Below, piece by piece: positions 46,286-54,245 of a DNA stretch of 64,000 bases (position 1 is the first letter of the stretch; each line of letters begins with the position of its first letter). The DNA is from CAWAND01 sp963807065 (GTDB taxonomy: Bacteria; Chloroflexota; Anaerolineae; Anaerolineales; E44-bin32). The notes below the pieces were generated by a model. It saw only the letters and a program-made list of their open reading frames with translations, was not told where the DNA came from and searched no databases. The stretch is from the NCBI GenBank assembly GCA_963807065.1, contig CAWDZQ010000003.1, positions 1,302,001 to 1,366,000 on the forward strand, given 5' to 3'. Position numbers and translations under genes: made by a program.

Positions 46286-46502
46286 CCGGCGGATTCTTCC
46301 CGAAGAGCCGTCGGAAAAACGCCGTCACGCGCGACCAGTACATTCTCAACACCACCAGACCGCCCAAGGCGCCCGCGATCAGCAGCTGAAGCAGATAGCT
46401 TCCCGATCCGGGGTCCAAATAGGCATGGGGTGATGCCAGCCCGGACATCCAAGCCTGTCCGAAAGAGCTGGTGAAGACCTGTAACCCGTACGAAAAATCC
46501 AT
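46272..46502 (-). CDS. Small conserved membrane protein paired with the methyltransferase
   Basis: Protein of 76 aa. The ATG at 46502 has AGGAG six bases upstream and is clearly the start; the frame stays open to 46610, but that part is not protein-like. The core is SPHAYLDPGSGSYLLQLLIA, one membrane span (GALGGLVVLRMYW), then a basic, positively charged tail (RVTAFFRRLFGK). The YLDPGSGSYLLQ motif is recurrent in short proteins beside this type of methyltransferase. Its function is unknown; it may anchor or assist that enzyme at the membrane. The 3' end overlaps the methyltransferase start by 14 bases. Confidence 0.8.
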   Translation of the reverse strand: MDFSYGLQVFTSSFGQAWMSGLASPHAYLDPGSGSYLLQLLIAGALGGLVVLRMYWSRVTAFFRRLFGKNPPDDDA

Positions 46503-46508
46503 ACCCCG

Positions 46509-46513
46509 CTCCT
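46509..46513 (-). promoter_or_regulatory. Ribosome-binding site AGGAG of the 76-aa membrane protein
   Basis: AGGAG on the minus strand, six bases before the ATG at 46502. It fixes the start of this small gene and excludes the longer 112-aa reading. Confidence 0.7.
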
Positions 46514-46606
46514 GGCTGGCCCTACCTGCGTGCCCGAGGTGTGATTCTAACGCCGAATTGACCTGTGCTGGGGGCCGATTCAGACCAGATGAGACCGCAT
46601 CGAAGT

Positions 46607-47281
46607 TCACGCAGATTTCAAACGGACCTTGAGCAAACTCTCTACCAGCTTGAAGTCCATCGGCTCATCGATATCCCAGGCCTCCTCGATGCCAATCTCG
46701 AACAACAGCGGTGATGCGCCGATGCGATTGCGGCGGGCGAGCATGCCGTCGCGTGAGAAGACATACAGGCAGGAGTTCTCTTCCATGATCACCGGCAGAT
46801 ACTGAGTCTGAATGAGTTGGTTTGGATCGTGGTTCAGCGGCTCCCCTTCGGGCGTCCACAGGCGTTTTTGCAGCCGGGTGACGCCGAATAAGGAGTCGTG
46901 TGATCCAAGCGAATTGAAGTACTGGGAAAGACCCTCGTCGATCGTCTCGGGCATGAGCAGGGGGTTCGTGCTGTGCGTCTGCAGGTAGTGTTCTGCCGGA
47001 ACCTGTTCCATGTCCCACAAGATCACATCATTCATCGAGACATCCGGCGCCCGCAGCAATTCCGGCCGGTCGAGCACGATCACGCCCGGGAAGGCCTCCG
47101 CCAGGCCAGCCTTGATCACCGGACTGTCGGTGTCGACCACCACCGCCTCGACGGCTTCCACGGCGGACAGCGTCTGAAGGATGTAGCTGTAGAGGGGCCG
47201 GCCAGCCAGCTGGCGAAAGTTCTTTTCAGGCACACGCTCGGAATGGTGCCGCATCGGGACAAGGGCTGCCAATCGCTTCAT
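46607..47281 (-). CDS. Acylneuraminate-type cytidylyltransferase (CMP-sugar synthetase)
   Basis: Protein of 224 aa, the usual length of NeuA-like enzymes without extra domains. The nucleotide-binding motif is ALVPMRHHSERVPEKNFRQL (6-25), a variant of the PARxGSKxxxxKN signature. VVVDTDSPVI, LQTHSTNPLL and IGIEEAWDIDEPMDFKLVE (C-terminal metal-binding DxD-type) follow. It would activate a nonulosonic acid or similar keto-sugar with CTP. A second CMP-sugar synthetase (52158-53396) is in the window, so this one may serve a different sugar. It follows the GT2 gene at 47288 by six bases. Confidence 0.85.
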   Translation of the reverse strand: MKRLAALVPMRHHSERVPEKNFRQLAGRPLYSYILQTLSAVEAVEAVVVDTDSPVIKAGLAEAFPGVIVLDRPELLRAPDVSMNDVILWDMEQVPAEHYLQTHSTNPLLMPETIDEGLSQYFNSLGSHDSLFGVTRLQKRLWTPEGEPLNHDPNQLIQTQYLPVIMEENSCLYVFSRDGMLARRNRIGASPLLFEIGIEEAWDIDEPMDFKLVESLLKVRLKSA

Positions 47282-47287
47282 GCCAGG

Positions 47288-48280
47288 TCAATCCGCCCTT
47301 TCCTCAGGACCATGCTGTTCCATCGCTTGAGTATAGTCAATGGGCTCGAGGCTGCGCGCCGGCCCATCGGACCGAGAGCGTTCAAAGCCACGCGGGTAGT
47401 AGAACGCCTGCTGGAGCTGCCGGCTCAGCCCGCCTTGATGAGCGAACCCACGGTAGGTACCCCACAGCTGGGCGGTGCGGAACCACAGGATTTCTACCAT
47501 CACCTTCAGCAAACGCCGCTCCATGAGCGCATGCCCAAAATCGCTGATCACGTTCGAGAAACCCAGGCGCAAAAAGTCGACCAGCCCGAAGGTCTCCTCG
47601 GGGTGAATGCGTTTGAGCCCGATCGCCTCGCGTCGGTAGCGATTGTAAACCTGGCGGAACGACTCGTCGTGCAGGTGAACGATCTCGGCTTCCGCCACGT
47701 ACGCCACTTTCTTTCCCTTTCCGGTGGCCCACATGCCCCATTCCAGATCCTCCAATCCGGGAAGATCTTCATCATACGCATGTTCTTGCCACAGGGATCG
47801 GCGAACGGCGGCATTGGCATTGTTGCAAAAAGGGTGATCCTGACGGAGATTGGAAACGGGTGGGTACAGTTTGGCGAAGATCTGGTGCTCGCTGAAGCGC
47901 GTGTTATCGTTGCCACGCTGTCTGCCGTAGGCGACAGCCACGTCGGGATCCTGAAACGCCGAGAGCAGGCGTTCGAGCCAATCGGGATAGACCGGGAAGA
48001 CATGGGCGCTGACGATAACCAGGATGTCGGCCGTGGTCTGCCGGCAGCCAAGGTTGAGCGAGCGACCGAAAGTGAAATCTTGCGGCCGGATTGACACCAC
48101 CGTGGTTGGAAAACGGGAAGCGACCGCCAGCGTGGCGTCGGTGGATCCCGAATCCACCAGCACGATCTTTTTCGGCTGAACCGACTGTTCCAATACGCCT
48201 GCCAGAAGCTTGCCGATATGCGCCTCTTCATTGTAGGCGCGCACGATCAATGCACAGCTGGGCAACGCGGCATCAGGCAT
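47288..48280 (-). CDS. Glycosyltransferase family 2
   Basis: About 330 aa. CALIVRAYNEEAHIGKLL opens the GT-A domain. VLVDSGSTDATLAVA, PQDFTFGRSLNLG, ADILVIVSAHVFP (in place of the usual DxD), FCNNANAAVRRSLW and LPGLEDLEWGMWA follow. This is the GT2 subgroup of rhamnosyl-type transferases with HVFP at the metal site. The C-terminal region, after residue 230, has hydrophobic helices and a basic tail. The ATG at 48280 overlaps the preceding gene's stop by eight bases. Confidence 0.85.
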   Translation of the reverse strand: MPDAALPSCALIVRAYNEEAHIGKLLAGVLEQSVQPKKIVLVDSGSTDATLAVASRFPTTVVSIRPQDFTFGRSLNLGCRQTTADILVIVSAHVFPVYPDWLERLLSAFQDPDVAVAYGRQRGNDNTRFSEHQIFAKLYPPVSNLRQDHPFCNNANAAVRRSLWQEHAYDEDLPGLEDLEWGMWATGKGKKVAYVAEAEIVHLHDESFRQVYNRYRREAIGLKRIHPEETFGLVDFLRLGFSNVISDFGHALMERRLLKVMVEILWFRTAQLWGTYRGFAHQGGLSRQLQQAFYYPRGFERSRSDGPARSLEPIDYTQAMEQHGPEERAD

Positions 48281-49661
48281 GTTGTGCCTCCACCCGTTCC
48301 GCTGCGGGGTTCGGCAACTCATCCTCGGCCACGCTGGAGCGCGCCCGGCGCCGCCAACGGGCCGCCAGGGTGATTAACCCCCAACCGGCCAGCAGGGCCA
48401 GGAAGGGCTCGGCCGGAACCCGAAATCTCGCCTGGCCGGCAGCCAGCGGCACTACCATCAGGGTAGCAGCGGAGATGGCGGCCATCAGGAGCGTAGAGCC
48501 CAGCCAGGTCTTGTCCCGCCAGGCAAATACAAGGCCCAGGAGGCTCAGCGCCATCAATGCCAGGCCGAAGGCCAGGCCGTACACGAGCAAACCGCCCCGG
48601 ATGATCTCCTCCCGCGCCGTCTGAGGAGCGGCGCTGAAATCGCCGGCCGGGGTCCGGCCCAGGAGTCCGGTAAGCAATCCAAGCCCCGACCAACGGTCCC
48701 AGTCAAGCACATTACCCCAGGTGCCGATGTCCGTCCCCGCCGCCGTTCGGGCGAGGCCCAAGAGTTGCGCCCGGATGAAAGGCACCGGATACGCCGCAGC
48801 CACCGATAGTGTCTGCTGCAGGATTTGGCCGCCTTGCAGTTGCTCCGCCGCCTGGCTGCGGGTGATCCCCTCACCACGCGCCACCACGTCGGCCAGATCG
48901 AAACCGATCACGGTCTTGCTGCTGACGTTGGTGAAGGTCCAACTGCCGTGGACCAGCTGATTGCGCGCCATCCAGCCGATCACAACCAGGGTGCCGGCGG
49001 CAAGCAGCATCGTTTCCATTGCCAGCGCCTTCGGGCCGGCCAACTTTCGACGCAGCGCCCAGTAGGTGACGACCGCCCAGATGGGGATCAGGATTAACCC
49101 AATCGGACGCGCCAGGGTCGCCGCACCCAGCACCAAGCCCACCCAGGCAAAGTCCCTCTGGCGCCCTTCGCGAAGGGCGCGCACCCAAAGGTAAAGTCCC
49201 AGGGCAAGCAGGCCGGCAAAGAGGGTTTCGCTCATCACGGTCAACGACCATAAAGCCAGGTTGGGGCTCAGGGCCAGAATCCAGGCTGAGACGAGACCAA
49301 AGGTTGGACGGTTGACTCGCTCGCCGACGCCGAGAAGCAGCAGGGCGGCTGCTCCCGAGAGGATGAGCTGGACCAAGGTGACAGCCCATGGGGCATTGCC
49401 GGCGACGGCTCCGACCCCGGCCAGCAGGGCTGGATAGCCTGGCGGACGAATCAGATCTGCCGCCTGACCAAGCGGATCTTGATAGCGGCCGCTGGTGAGC
49501 AGCCCTTGCGCCAAGTGCATGTAGTCCGCCGAATCAACCAGCACGCCGCCGGTCGGATCGCGAAGGGTCAGGAGGACCAACAGCAACCTGACAACGAGAA
49601 AGGCGAAGAGTGCCAGGCGCGCAGTTTTGCCTGCAGCCGGAATTTCGGACGCCGTGCCCAT
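48273..49661 (-). CDS. GT-C-like membrane glycosyltransferase (GT39 type)
   Basis: About 462 aa from the ATG at 49661, which overlaps the TGA of the KpsC-like gene by one base (TGATG). The open frame extends 169 residues further but only as a shadow of that gene. There are 10 or more spans. VLVDSADYMHLAQGLLTSG (D43, D46) follows the first span, then ADLIRPPGYPALLAGVG, LSLTVMSETLFAG-like WSLTVMSETLFAGLL and ATLARPIGLIL. These are PMT_2-like landmarks, also seen in simpler form in the 26577/31380/39462 trio. It should use a polyprenyl-phosphate sugar on the outer face. Confidence 0.8.
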   Translation of the reverse strand: MGTASEIPAAGKTARLALFAFLVVRLLLVLLTLRDPTGGVLVDSADYMHLAQGLLTSGRYQDPLGQAADLIRPPGYPALLAGVGAVAGNAPWAVTLVQLILSGAAALLLLGVGERVNRPTFGLVSAWILALSPNLALWSLTVMSETLFAGLLALGLYLWVRALREGRQRDFAWVGLVLGAATLARPIGLILIPIWAVVTYWALRRKLAGPKALAMETMLLAAGTLVVIGWMARNQLVHGSWTFTNVSSKTVIGFDLADVVARGEGITRSQAAEQLQGGQILQQTLSVAAAYPVPFIRAQLLGLARTAAGTDIGTWGNVLDWDRWSGLGLLTGLLGRTPAGDFSAAPQTAREEIIRGGLLVYGLAFGLALMALSLLGLVFAWRDKTWLGSTLLMAAISAATLMVVPLAAGQARFRVPAEPFLALLAGWGLITLAARWRRRARSSVAEDELPNPAAERVEAQHA

Positions 49662-51287
49662 CAGATCACCTCCCCCGCCTTGGTCGGTGCGCCGAGCAGG
49701 AAGGGAGTCTGGGTGTCGATCCCACGCTGAATGACGTCCAACGCCGGGTGCCTGGTGAGCAGCTCCGGTTCGAAGTCTCGCAGAAGCACCATGCCCGGGG
49801 CCTCCGGATAGGGTCGAAGGAAATCGGAGAAGTCCAATGATGCCGAGAACAACTCTGTGAACATGAAAGCCCGCGCCGTTTGAATTTTGGAATCCGGCCA
49901 TGGGATGTCCTCGGCTGAGAGCAAACGTTCCAGTTCTTCCAGGTAAGCTTCCCTTGAATTCGGCAGGATGACCGTCGGGCTTTGCGTATAGCGCGCCTTC
50001 CCGGCGCACAGCACGGGCGTGCCTTCGATTGAGGCTTCCAGGCCGATCGATGAGCTGTACACCAGCACCAGTCGGGAGCGCTGAACCACCTCGTAAGAGC
50101 TGACGTACTCCGATGGCGAGAGTAAGGAAACATTGGGCAGATCGAGCCATCCGGCGGCCTGAACCCAATCGGCCACGCTCTCGCGGCTGGCTTTGCCCGG
50201 CCGATCTTCGTCAGGATGCGCCCGGACCACAAACTGGGTGTCCGGGTGGCGTCGGATCACATCCGACAGGGCCGCCAACCACTGGAACATGTCATCAAAC
50301 AGGATGTTCGCATGCGCTTGACTGGTGTCGAAGACAACGTTTGTGAAAATCGTCACAAGTTGCCGCGCCTCAGCAATGGACGGCGGAAGATCCTCGATGT
50401 CTGGCCAGAACTGGATCCCGGCCATGCTGAATCGCCCCCGGCGGCGATCTTCAAGATAGGCGTCGAGCGACGCATCCTGTTCGGCTGACAGGCGGGCACC
50501 TTCGTCCACCGGAACCTGGCGAAAGGTTGCCTCATCATGGGAGAAGAAAGCCGAGAACGGCCGCAGGCCGACTTCGTGGGTTACGACGGGAATGCCCCGC
50601 CGCTCGGCGACCGCCCGGGCTACCGCTTCCGGATACGTCAGGCCATTGAAGACCACCAGGGCCCGCGGTTTCTCAGCTTCAAACATCGAGTCAAAGCGCC
50701 CAACCAGGCTGACGGCGGATGCCAGGTACCGGCGGTACAGGCCGCAGGTGGTTTCATCGTCAGCCAAGTGATGGCGCCGCAAAACCCAGCGCACGGATGG
50801 CAGGCAGAGCTCCCCCAGGAGCAGCCCCCTGCCTTCCCATGCCTGCAGCGCATCTAGCGACAGATCGGCCAGCTCGGCCTCGACGGTCTGGGCCGTCCCA
50901 AGATCCAGGGTGAGGGGGATCACCTGCGAGCCGAACAGCTTCTGACTGTAGGCGGTGCACGGTCCGCACGGGGGCTCGGCTGATGGCTGGCTCCATAACG
51001 CCCCCAGAACACATTGGGCCATTCCGTGCCGGCAGACCACGCTCTTCACGCTGGCGCCACGCGCCCGCATCCCCCAAGCTGCGACAAGGGAGAAGGCCGC
51101 GTTCAGAACTCAGGCGATGGATGCGCGTGGAAGCGTTGAAGAACAGAATGGGATGGGCTGGATTCTCCGGCGGCGGCAAGCGGGTCAAGAAAGCCTCCAC
51201 CCGCTCGAGTTGCACGCTCAATTGACGTTCTGCACTCATGTGGCGCAAACGGCGCCGGACCTTGGCCCAAGTTTCAGACACGTCCAC
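49661..51287 (-). pseudogene. Capsule-type (KpsC/S or CDP-glycerol-transferase-like) protein, interrupted by a frameshift
   Basis: The first frame (GTG 51287) reads MSAERQLSVQLERVEAFL and PAHPILFFNASTRIHRLS. A second frame then continues LNAAFSLVAAWGMRARG to the end at 49661. The length is 3n+1. Removing one T of the TT at 51107-51108 gives RLSLNAAFSLVAAWG and a protein of about 541 aa. The body has VVFNGLTYPEAVARAVAERR, GIPVVTHEVGLRPFSAFF, FVVRAHPDE and VLVYSSSIGLEASIEGTPVL. The last two resemble the nucleotide-binding half of KpsC/S and TagF-like transferases. It lies two bases downstream of the NeuB gene. A CRP/Rex-like palindrome is inside it. Confidence 0.75.
50341..50358. promoter_or_regulatory. 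Intragenic TGTGA-N6-TCACA palindrome
   Basis: TTGTGAAAATCGTCACAA lies inside the KpsC-like gene (encoding LVTIFTN on the minus strand). The outer six bases of each arm pair perfectly. It may be chance under coding constraint, or a real site. Confidence 0.25.
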
Positions 51288-51289
51288 CC

Positions 51290-52165
51290 TCAGGATTGGA
51301 TCCGCCGGAGTTTGTTTAAGGAAGGGAGTTCGCTGTCGTAGACCTGTTTGACCCCGTCACCGAGGCCCTCCTCGGTGACACGCAGGTACTTCACCAGTCT
51401 CATGAAACCTCCCGGCTCGACGGATGCCGCCTGATCGCTGCCCCACATGGCCCGATCGAGGGTGATGTGCCGCTCGACGAGGCAGGCGCCGAGCGCAACG
51501 GCCACCGCCGACGGGACCAGGCCAACCTCATGCCCCGAATAGCCGATCGGGCAGGGAAAGCGCTCACGCAGGGTCTGGATCACCCTCAGATTGAGCTCGC
51601 CGGGCGGGCAGGGGTAGGAGCTGGTCGCGTGGGTGATCAGCAGATTTTCGGTTCCAACCACATCCACGGCGGCCTCGATCTGCTCCATGGTCGACATGCC
51701 GGTCGAGAGGATGATCGGTCTTCCCGTCTGGCGGACATGCTTGAGCAGGGCATGGTCCGTCAGCGAAGCCGAGGGAATCTTGTAGCAGATAGGTTGGTAC
51801 GCTTCCATGAAATCCACCGAGAGTTCGTCCCAGACCGAGACGAACCAATCGATGTCCCCCTGGGAGGCGTACCGGTCGATCTCAGCGTAGTCCTCTTGGT
51901 CAAACTCGACCCGGTAGCGGTAGTCGAGGTAGCTGATGTAGCCCCAAGGGGTCTCGCGCATCTTGTCCCGCTGGTCCACGGGGACGCACAGCTCAGGGGT
52001 CCGTTTCTGGAACTTGACCGCGTTCACACCGGCCAGACGGGCAGCGTCGATGAGTTTCTTAGCGATTGCCAGATCGCCGTTGTGGTTGATGCCGACTTCG
52101 GCTACGACGTAGGTCGGGTGCCCATCGCCGACTTTGTGTGCTCCCAGGCTAATTTCTCTAGGCAT
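51290..52165 (-). CDS. neuB: N-acetylneuraminate synthase-like enzyme without SAF domain
   Basis: About 291 aa. The ATG at 52165 follows AAGGAG by four bases; the longer frame is a shadow of the upstream gene. TYVVAEVGINHNGDLAIAKK opens the TIM barrel. NAVKFQKRTPELC, YKIPSASLTDHALL, ILSTGMSTMEQIEAA and IGYSGHEVGL follow in NeuB order, and it ends YDSELPSLNKLRRIQS. Relatives normally continue into a C-terminal SAF (antifreeze-like) domain; here the protein stops just before it. The reaction would be phosphoenolpyruvate plus a hexosamine derivative to a nonulosonic acid. It overlaps the CMP-synthetase gene by eight bases, which supports co-function. Confidence 0.85.
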   Translation of the reverse strand: MPREISLGAHKVGDGHPTYVVAEVGINHNGDLAIAKKLIDAARLAGVNAVKFQKRTPELCVPVDQRDKMRETPWGYISYLDYRYRVEFDQEDYAEIDRYASQGDIDWFVSVWDELSVDFMEAYQPICYKIPSASLTDHALLKHVRQTGRPIILSTGMSTMEQIEAAVDVVGTENLLITHATSSYPCPPGELNLRVIQTLRERFPCPIGYSGHEVGLVPSAVAVALGACLVERHITLDRAMWGSDQAASVEPGGFMRLVKYLRVTEEGLGDGVKQVYDSELPSLNKLRRIQS

Positions 52166-53396
52166 GGGTCTCCTTGTCATCCGAGTGTTCGAGGATCCGA
52201 TCGGTGAGCTCCCGCACGGCGCCGTGCCCGCCTGGCGTCCGCAAAATGTGGTCCGCCTGGCTCCGGACCTGGGGGTGGGCATCGGCCACGGCACAAGCCC
52301 ACCCGACCATGCCGAAACACGGCAGGTCGTTGACGTCATTGCCGACGTACACCGTGGCGGCCGGGTTCACCTGCTCGGCCGCAAGCCAGTCTCGCAGGGC
52401 ATTCGCCTTGTCGCCCGACCCCTGGATCACGGGCACGCCGAGCTTCTCGGCCCGCGCCGACACCACCGGGTTGGTCTCAGTGGAGAGGATCAGCACCCGA
52501 ACCCCGGTGCGTTTGAGGTCGGCGATTCCCCAGCCATCGCCGCGGTGGGCGGCCACGGCTTCAGCGCCGCCCTGGTCCACCCAGACCCGATTGTCCGTCA
52601 ACACGCCATCGAAGTCCAAGACGACCGCCTGCACCTCGCCCGGCATGGGCCGCGGGCGACGGCCCGGCCAGACCACATCCAGCGTTCCTGAGAGCATCAG
52701 GTCCTCTGCCCGGGCCCAGTCCCGCTGGGTGTCGATGTCCACCGTGTAGCTGGCGTCTAGCAGCAGGGGCAGGATGACGTCCCCGCTCATGGAATGCTTT
52801 TCGACCAGAACCTGACGGCGAATGGCATCGATGTGACCGGTCTGCCAGTACGTCGCCGGCAGGGCCTGGCGCGGCTGGTTGTACGCCTCGTGGATGTCGA
52901 CCTCGATCAGGGGCAGAAGCTGGCCGGACTCGTCCAGCCGCCACATCTTGAAGGGCGTCTGCCCAGACGGTACCACCCCCCGCACCGAATCAGCTTCCGG
53001 GTGTTCGAGCAGGATTTCCACGGCCCGGGTGACCGTCCATGGCGGGCGAACGGGCGTGGTGGGCCGAAGCTGAACGATGATGTCCGGCTGATACCCTTCT
53101 CGCGCCTCCAGCCAATGCAGGGCATGCTCAAACACGGGCAGATCAAGCGTGTCGTCCTGGGCCAGCTCGGGCGGACGCATGAAAGGCACATCAGCGCCAT
53201 AGTCCTTCGCCGCGTGAGCAATGTCTGGGTCGTCGGTGGACACGATCACCCGGTCGACGACGCCCGACTGCAGGCCGGCGGCGATGCTGTACGCGACCAG
53301 CGGATGGCCGGCGAAGGGCTTCAAGTTCTTGTGCGGGATCGACTTCGATCCGCCCCTCGCCGGGACGATCGCCAGAACCGAGGCTTCGCCTACCAT
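52158..53396 (-). CDS. Bifunctional CMP-nonulosonate synthetase / HAD-family phosphatase
   Basis: About 412 aa. Residues 1 to about 235 form a NeuA-like domain: AIVPARGGSKSIPHKNLKP, IVSTDDPDIA, VQLRPTTPVRPP and VDIDTQRDWARAE. From about 255 comes a KdsC-type HAD domain: VQAVVLDFDGVLTDNRVWVD (nucleophile Asp), HRGDGWGIADLKRTGV, ILSTETNPVVSARA and VYVGNDVNDLPCF. The same domain order occurs in animal CMAS and some bacterial proteins. The phosphatase could remove the 9-phosphate of a nonulosonic acid before CMP transfer (inference). The ATG at 53396 is chosen; a TTG at 53405 is in frame. It overlaps both neighbours by 7-8 bases. Confidence 0.9.
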   Translation of the reverse strand: MVGEASVLAIVPARGGSKSIPHKNLKPFAGHPLVAYSIAAGLQSGVVDRVIVSTDDPDIAHAAKDYGADVPFMRPPELAQDDTLDLPVFEHALHWLEAREGYQPDIIVQLRPTTPVRPPWTVTRAVEILLEHPEADSVRGVVPSGQTPFKMWRLDESGQLLPLIEVDIHEAYNQPRQALPATYWQTGHIDAIRRQVLVEKHSMSGDVILPLLLDASYTVDIDTQRDWARAEDLMLSGTLDVVWPGRRPRPMPGEVQAVVLDFDGVLTDNRVWVDQGGAEAVAAHRGDGWGIADLKRTGVRVLILSTETNPVVSARAEKLGVPVIQGSGDKANALRDWLAAEQVNPAATVYVGNDVNDLPCFGMVGWACAVADAHPQVRSQADHILRTPGGHGAVRELTDRILEHSDDKETHA

Positions 53397-54220
53397 GCCG
53401 TCCAACCCCCGTCCACCACCAGGTTGGCGCCGGTCATGTAGGACGAGGCGTCGGAGGCGAGGAACAGCAATGCAGCGCTGATTTCCTCACGCTCCGCCAT
53501 CCGACCCAGCACGGTGCGCGCCGAATAACGGGCCACGAACTCATCATCGTGCCCGGCGAAAACCCCTCCCGGCGACAAGGCGTTGACCCGAATCTCCGTC
53601 CCGGCAAAGTAGGTCGCCAAGTAGCGCGTCAGGCCCAGCGCAGCCGCCTTGGAGACCGAATAGGTAACCGGTTTGTAGTTGGGCGGCTGTCCCTGGCGCT
53701 GGTACAACCGCTGGTCGGGTCCGACCAGGCCGTAGGTGGAGGACACGTTGATCATCGACCCTTTGCCGGCCAGGCGCATGGGGCCTGCTGCGGCTTGCGC
53801 GCAGAGAAACATACCGGTGATGTTGACATCCATCGCCTGGCGCCAGGCGTCCAGCGGGAAGTCCTCGAAGCGGTTGGTGTGTTCCGCCCGGTGCGCTTTG
53901 TCGAACTTGGGGTCGAGGGCGGCGTTGTTGACCAACACATCCACCGATCCGAACGCCTCTAACGTGGCATCGACCATCGCCTGAACCGACTCGGGCTGTG
54001 AGACATCGACCTGGACTGGAAGCACTTCGGCGCCGGAGGCCTGCGCCACCTCTTCGGCCGCCCTCTGGGCTTGATCTCCGAGGATGTCGGCCAGGACCAC
54101 AGATGCCCCGGCCGCCGCCAGCGCGTGGCCGTGGGACTTGCCCAACAGCCCGGCCCCGCCGGTCACGATGACGGCCCTTCCGCTGAGGTCAAACCTGTTT
54201 CGCACGTCTCGTTCGCTCAT
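53390..54220 (-). CDS. Short-chain dehydrogenase/reductase (SDR)
   Basis: About 276 aa. RFDLSGRAVIVTGGAGLLGK gives the cofactor loop TGGAGLLG. VLVNNAALDPKF, MINVSSTYGLVGPDQ (catalytic Ser) and VTYSVSKAAALGLTRYLA (Tyr and Lys) are all present. ALSPGGVFAG and NLVVDGGWTAW finish the fold. The insertion LYQRQGQPPNYKP just before the catalytic Tyr is a feature I associate with SDRs in sialic-acid-like loci. The ATG at 54220 has AAGGA about ten bases upstream. It sits between the CMP-synthetase and the Gfo/Idh/MocA oxidoreductase, so a step in nonulosonic-acid modification is likely. Confidence 0.85.
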   Translation of the reverse strand: MSERDVRNRFDLSGRAVIVTGGAGLLGKSHGHALAAAGASVVLADILGDQAQRAAEEVAQASGAEVLPVQVDVSQPESVQAMVDATLEAFGSVDVLVNNAALDPKFDKAHRAEHTNRFEDFPLDAWRQAMDVNITGMFLCAQAAAGPMRLAGKGSMINVSSTYGLVGPDQRLYQRQGQPPNYKPVTYSVSKAAALGLTRYLATYFAGTEIRVNALSPGGVFAGHDDEFVARYSARTVLGRMAEREEISAALLFLASDASSYMTGANLVVDGGWTAW

Positions 54221-54245
54221 CGCATGTTGATCCTTGAGACGCCCC

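Noticed and set aside
49662..50168. 169-residue N-terminal extension of the GT-C gene at 48273-49661
   Set aside because: It lies entirely inside the KpsC-like gene in another frame; the ATG at 49661 overlapping its stop is the natural coupled start.
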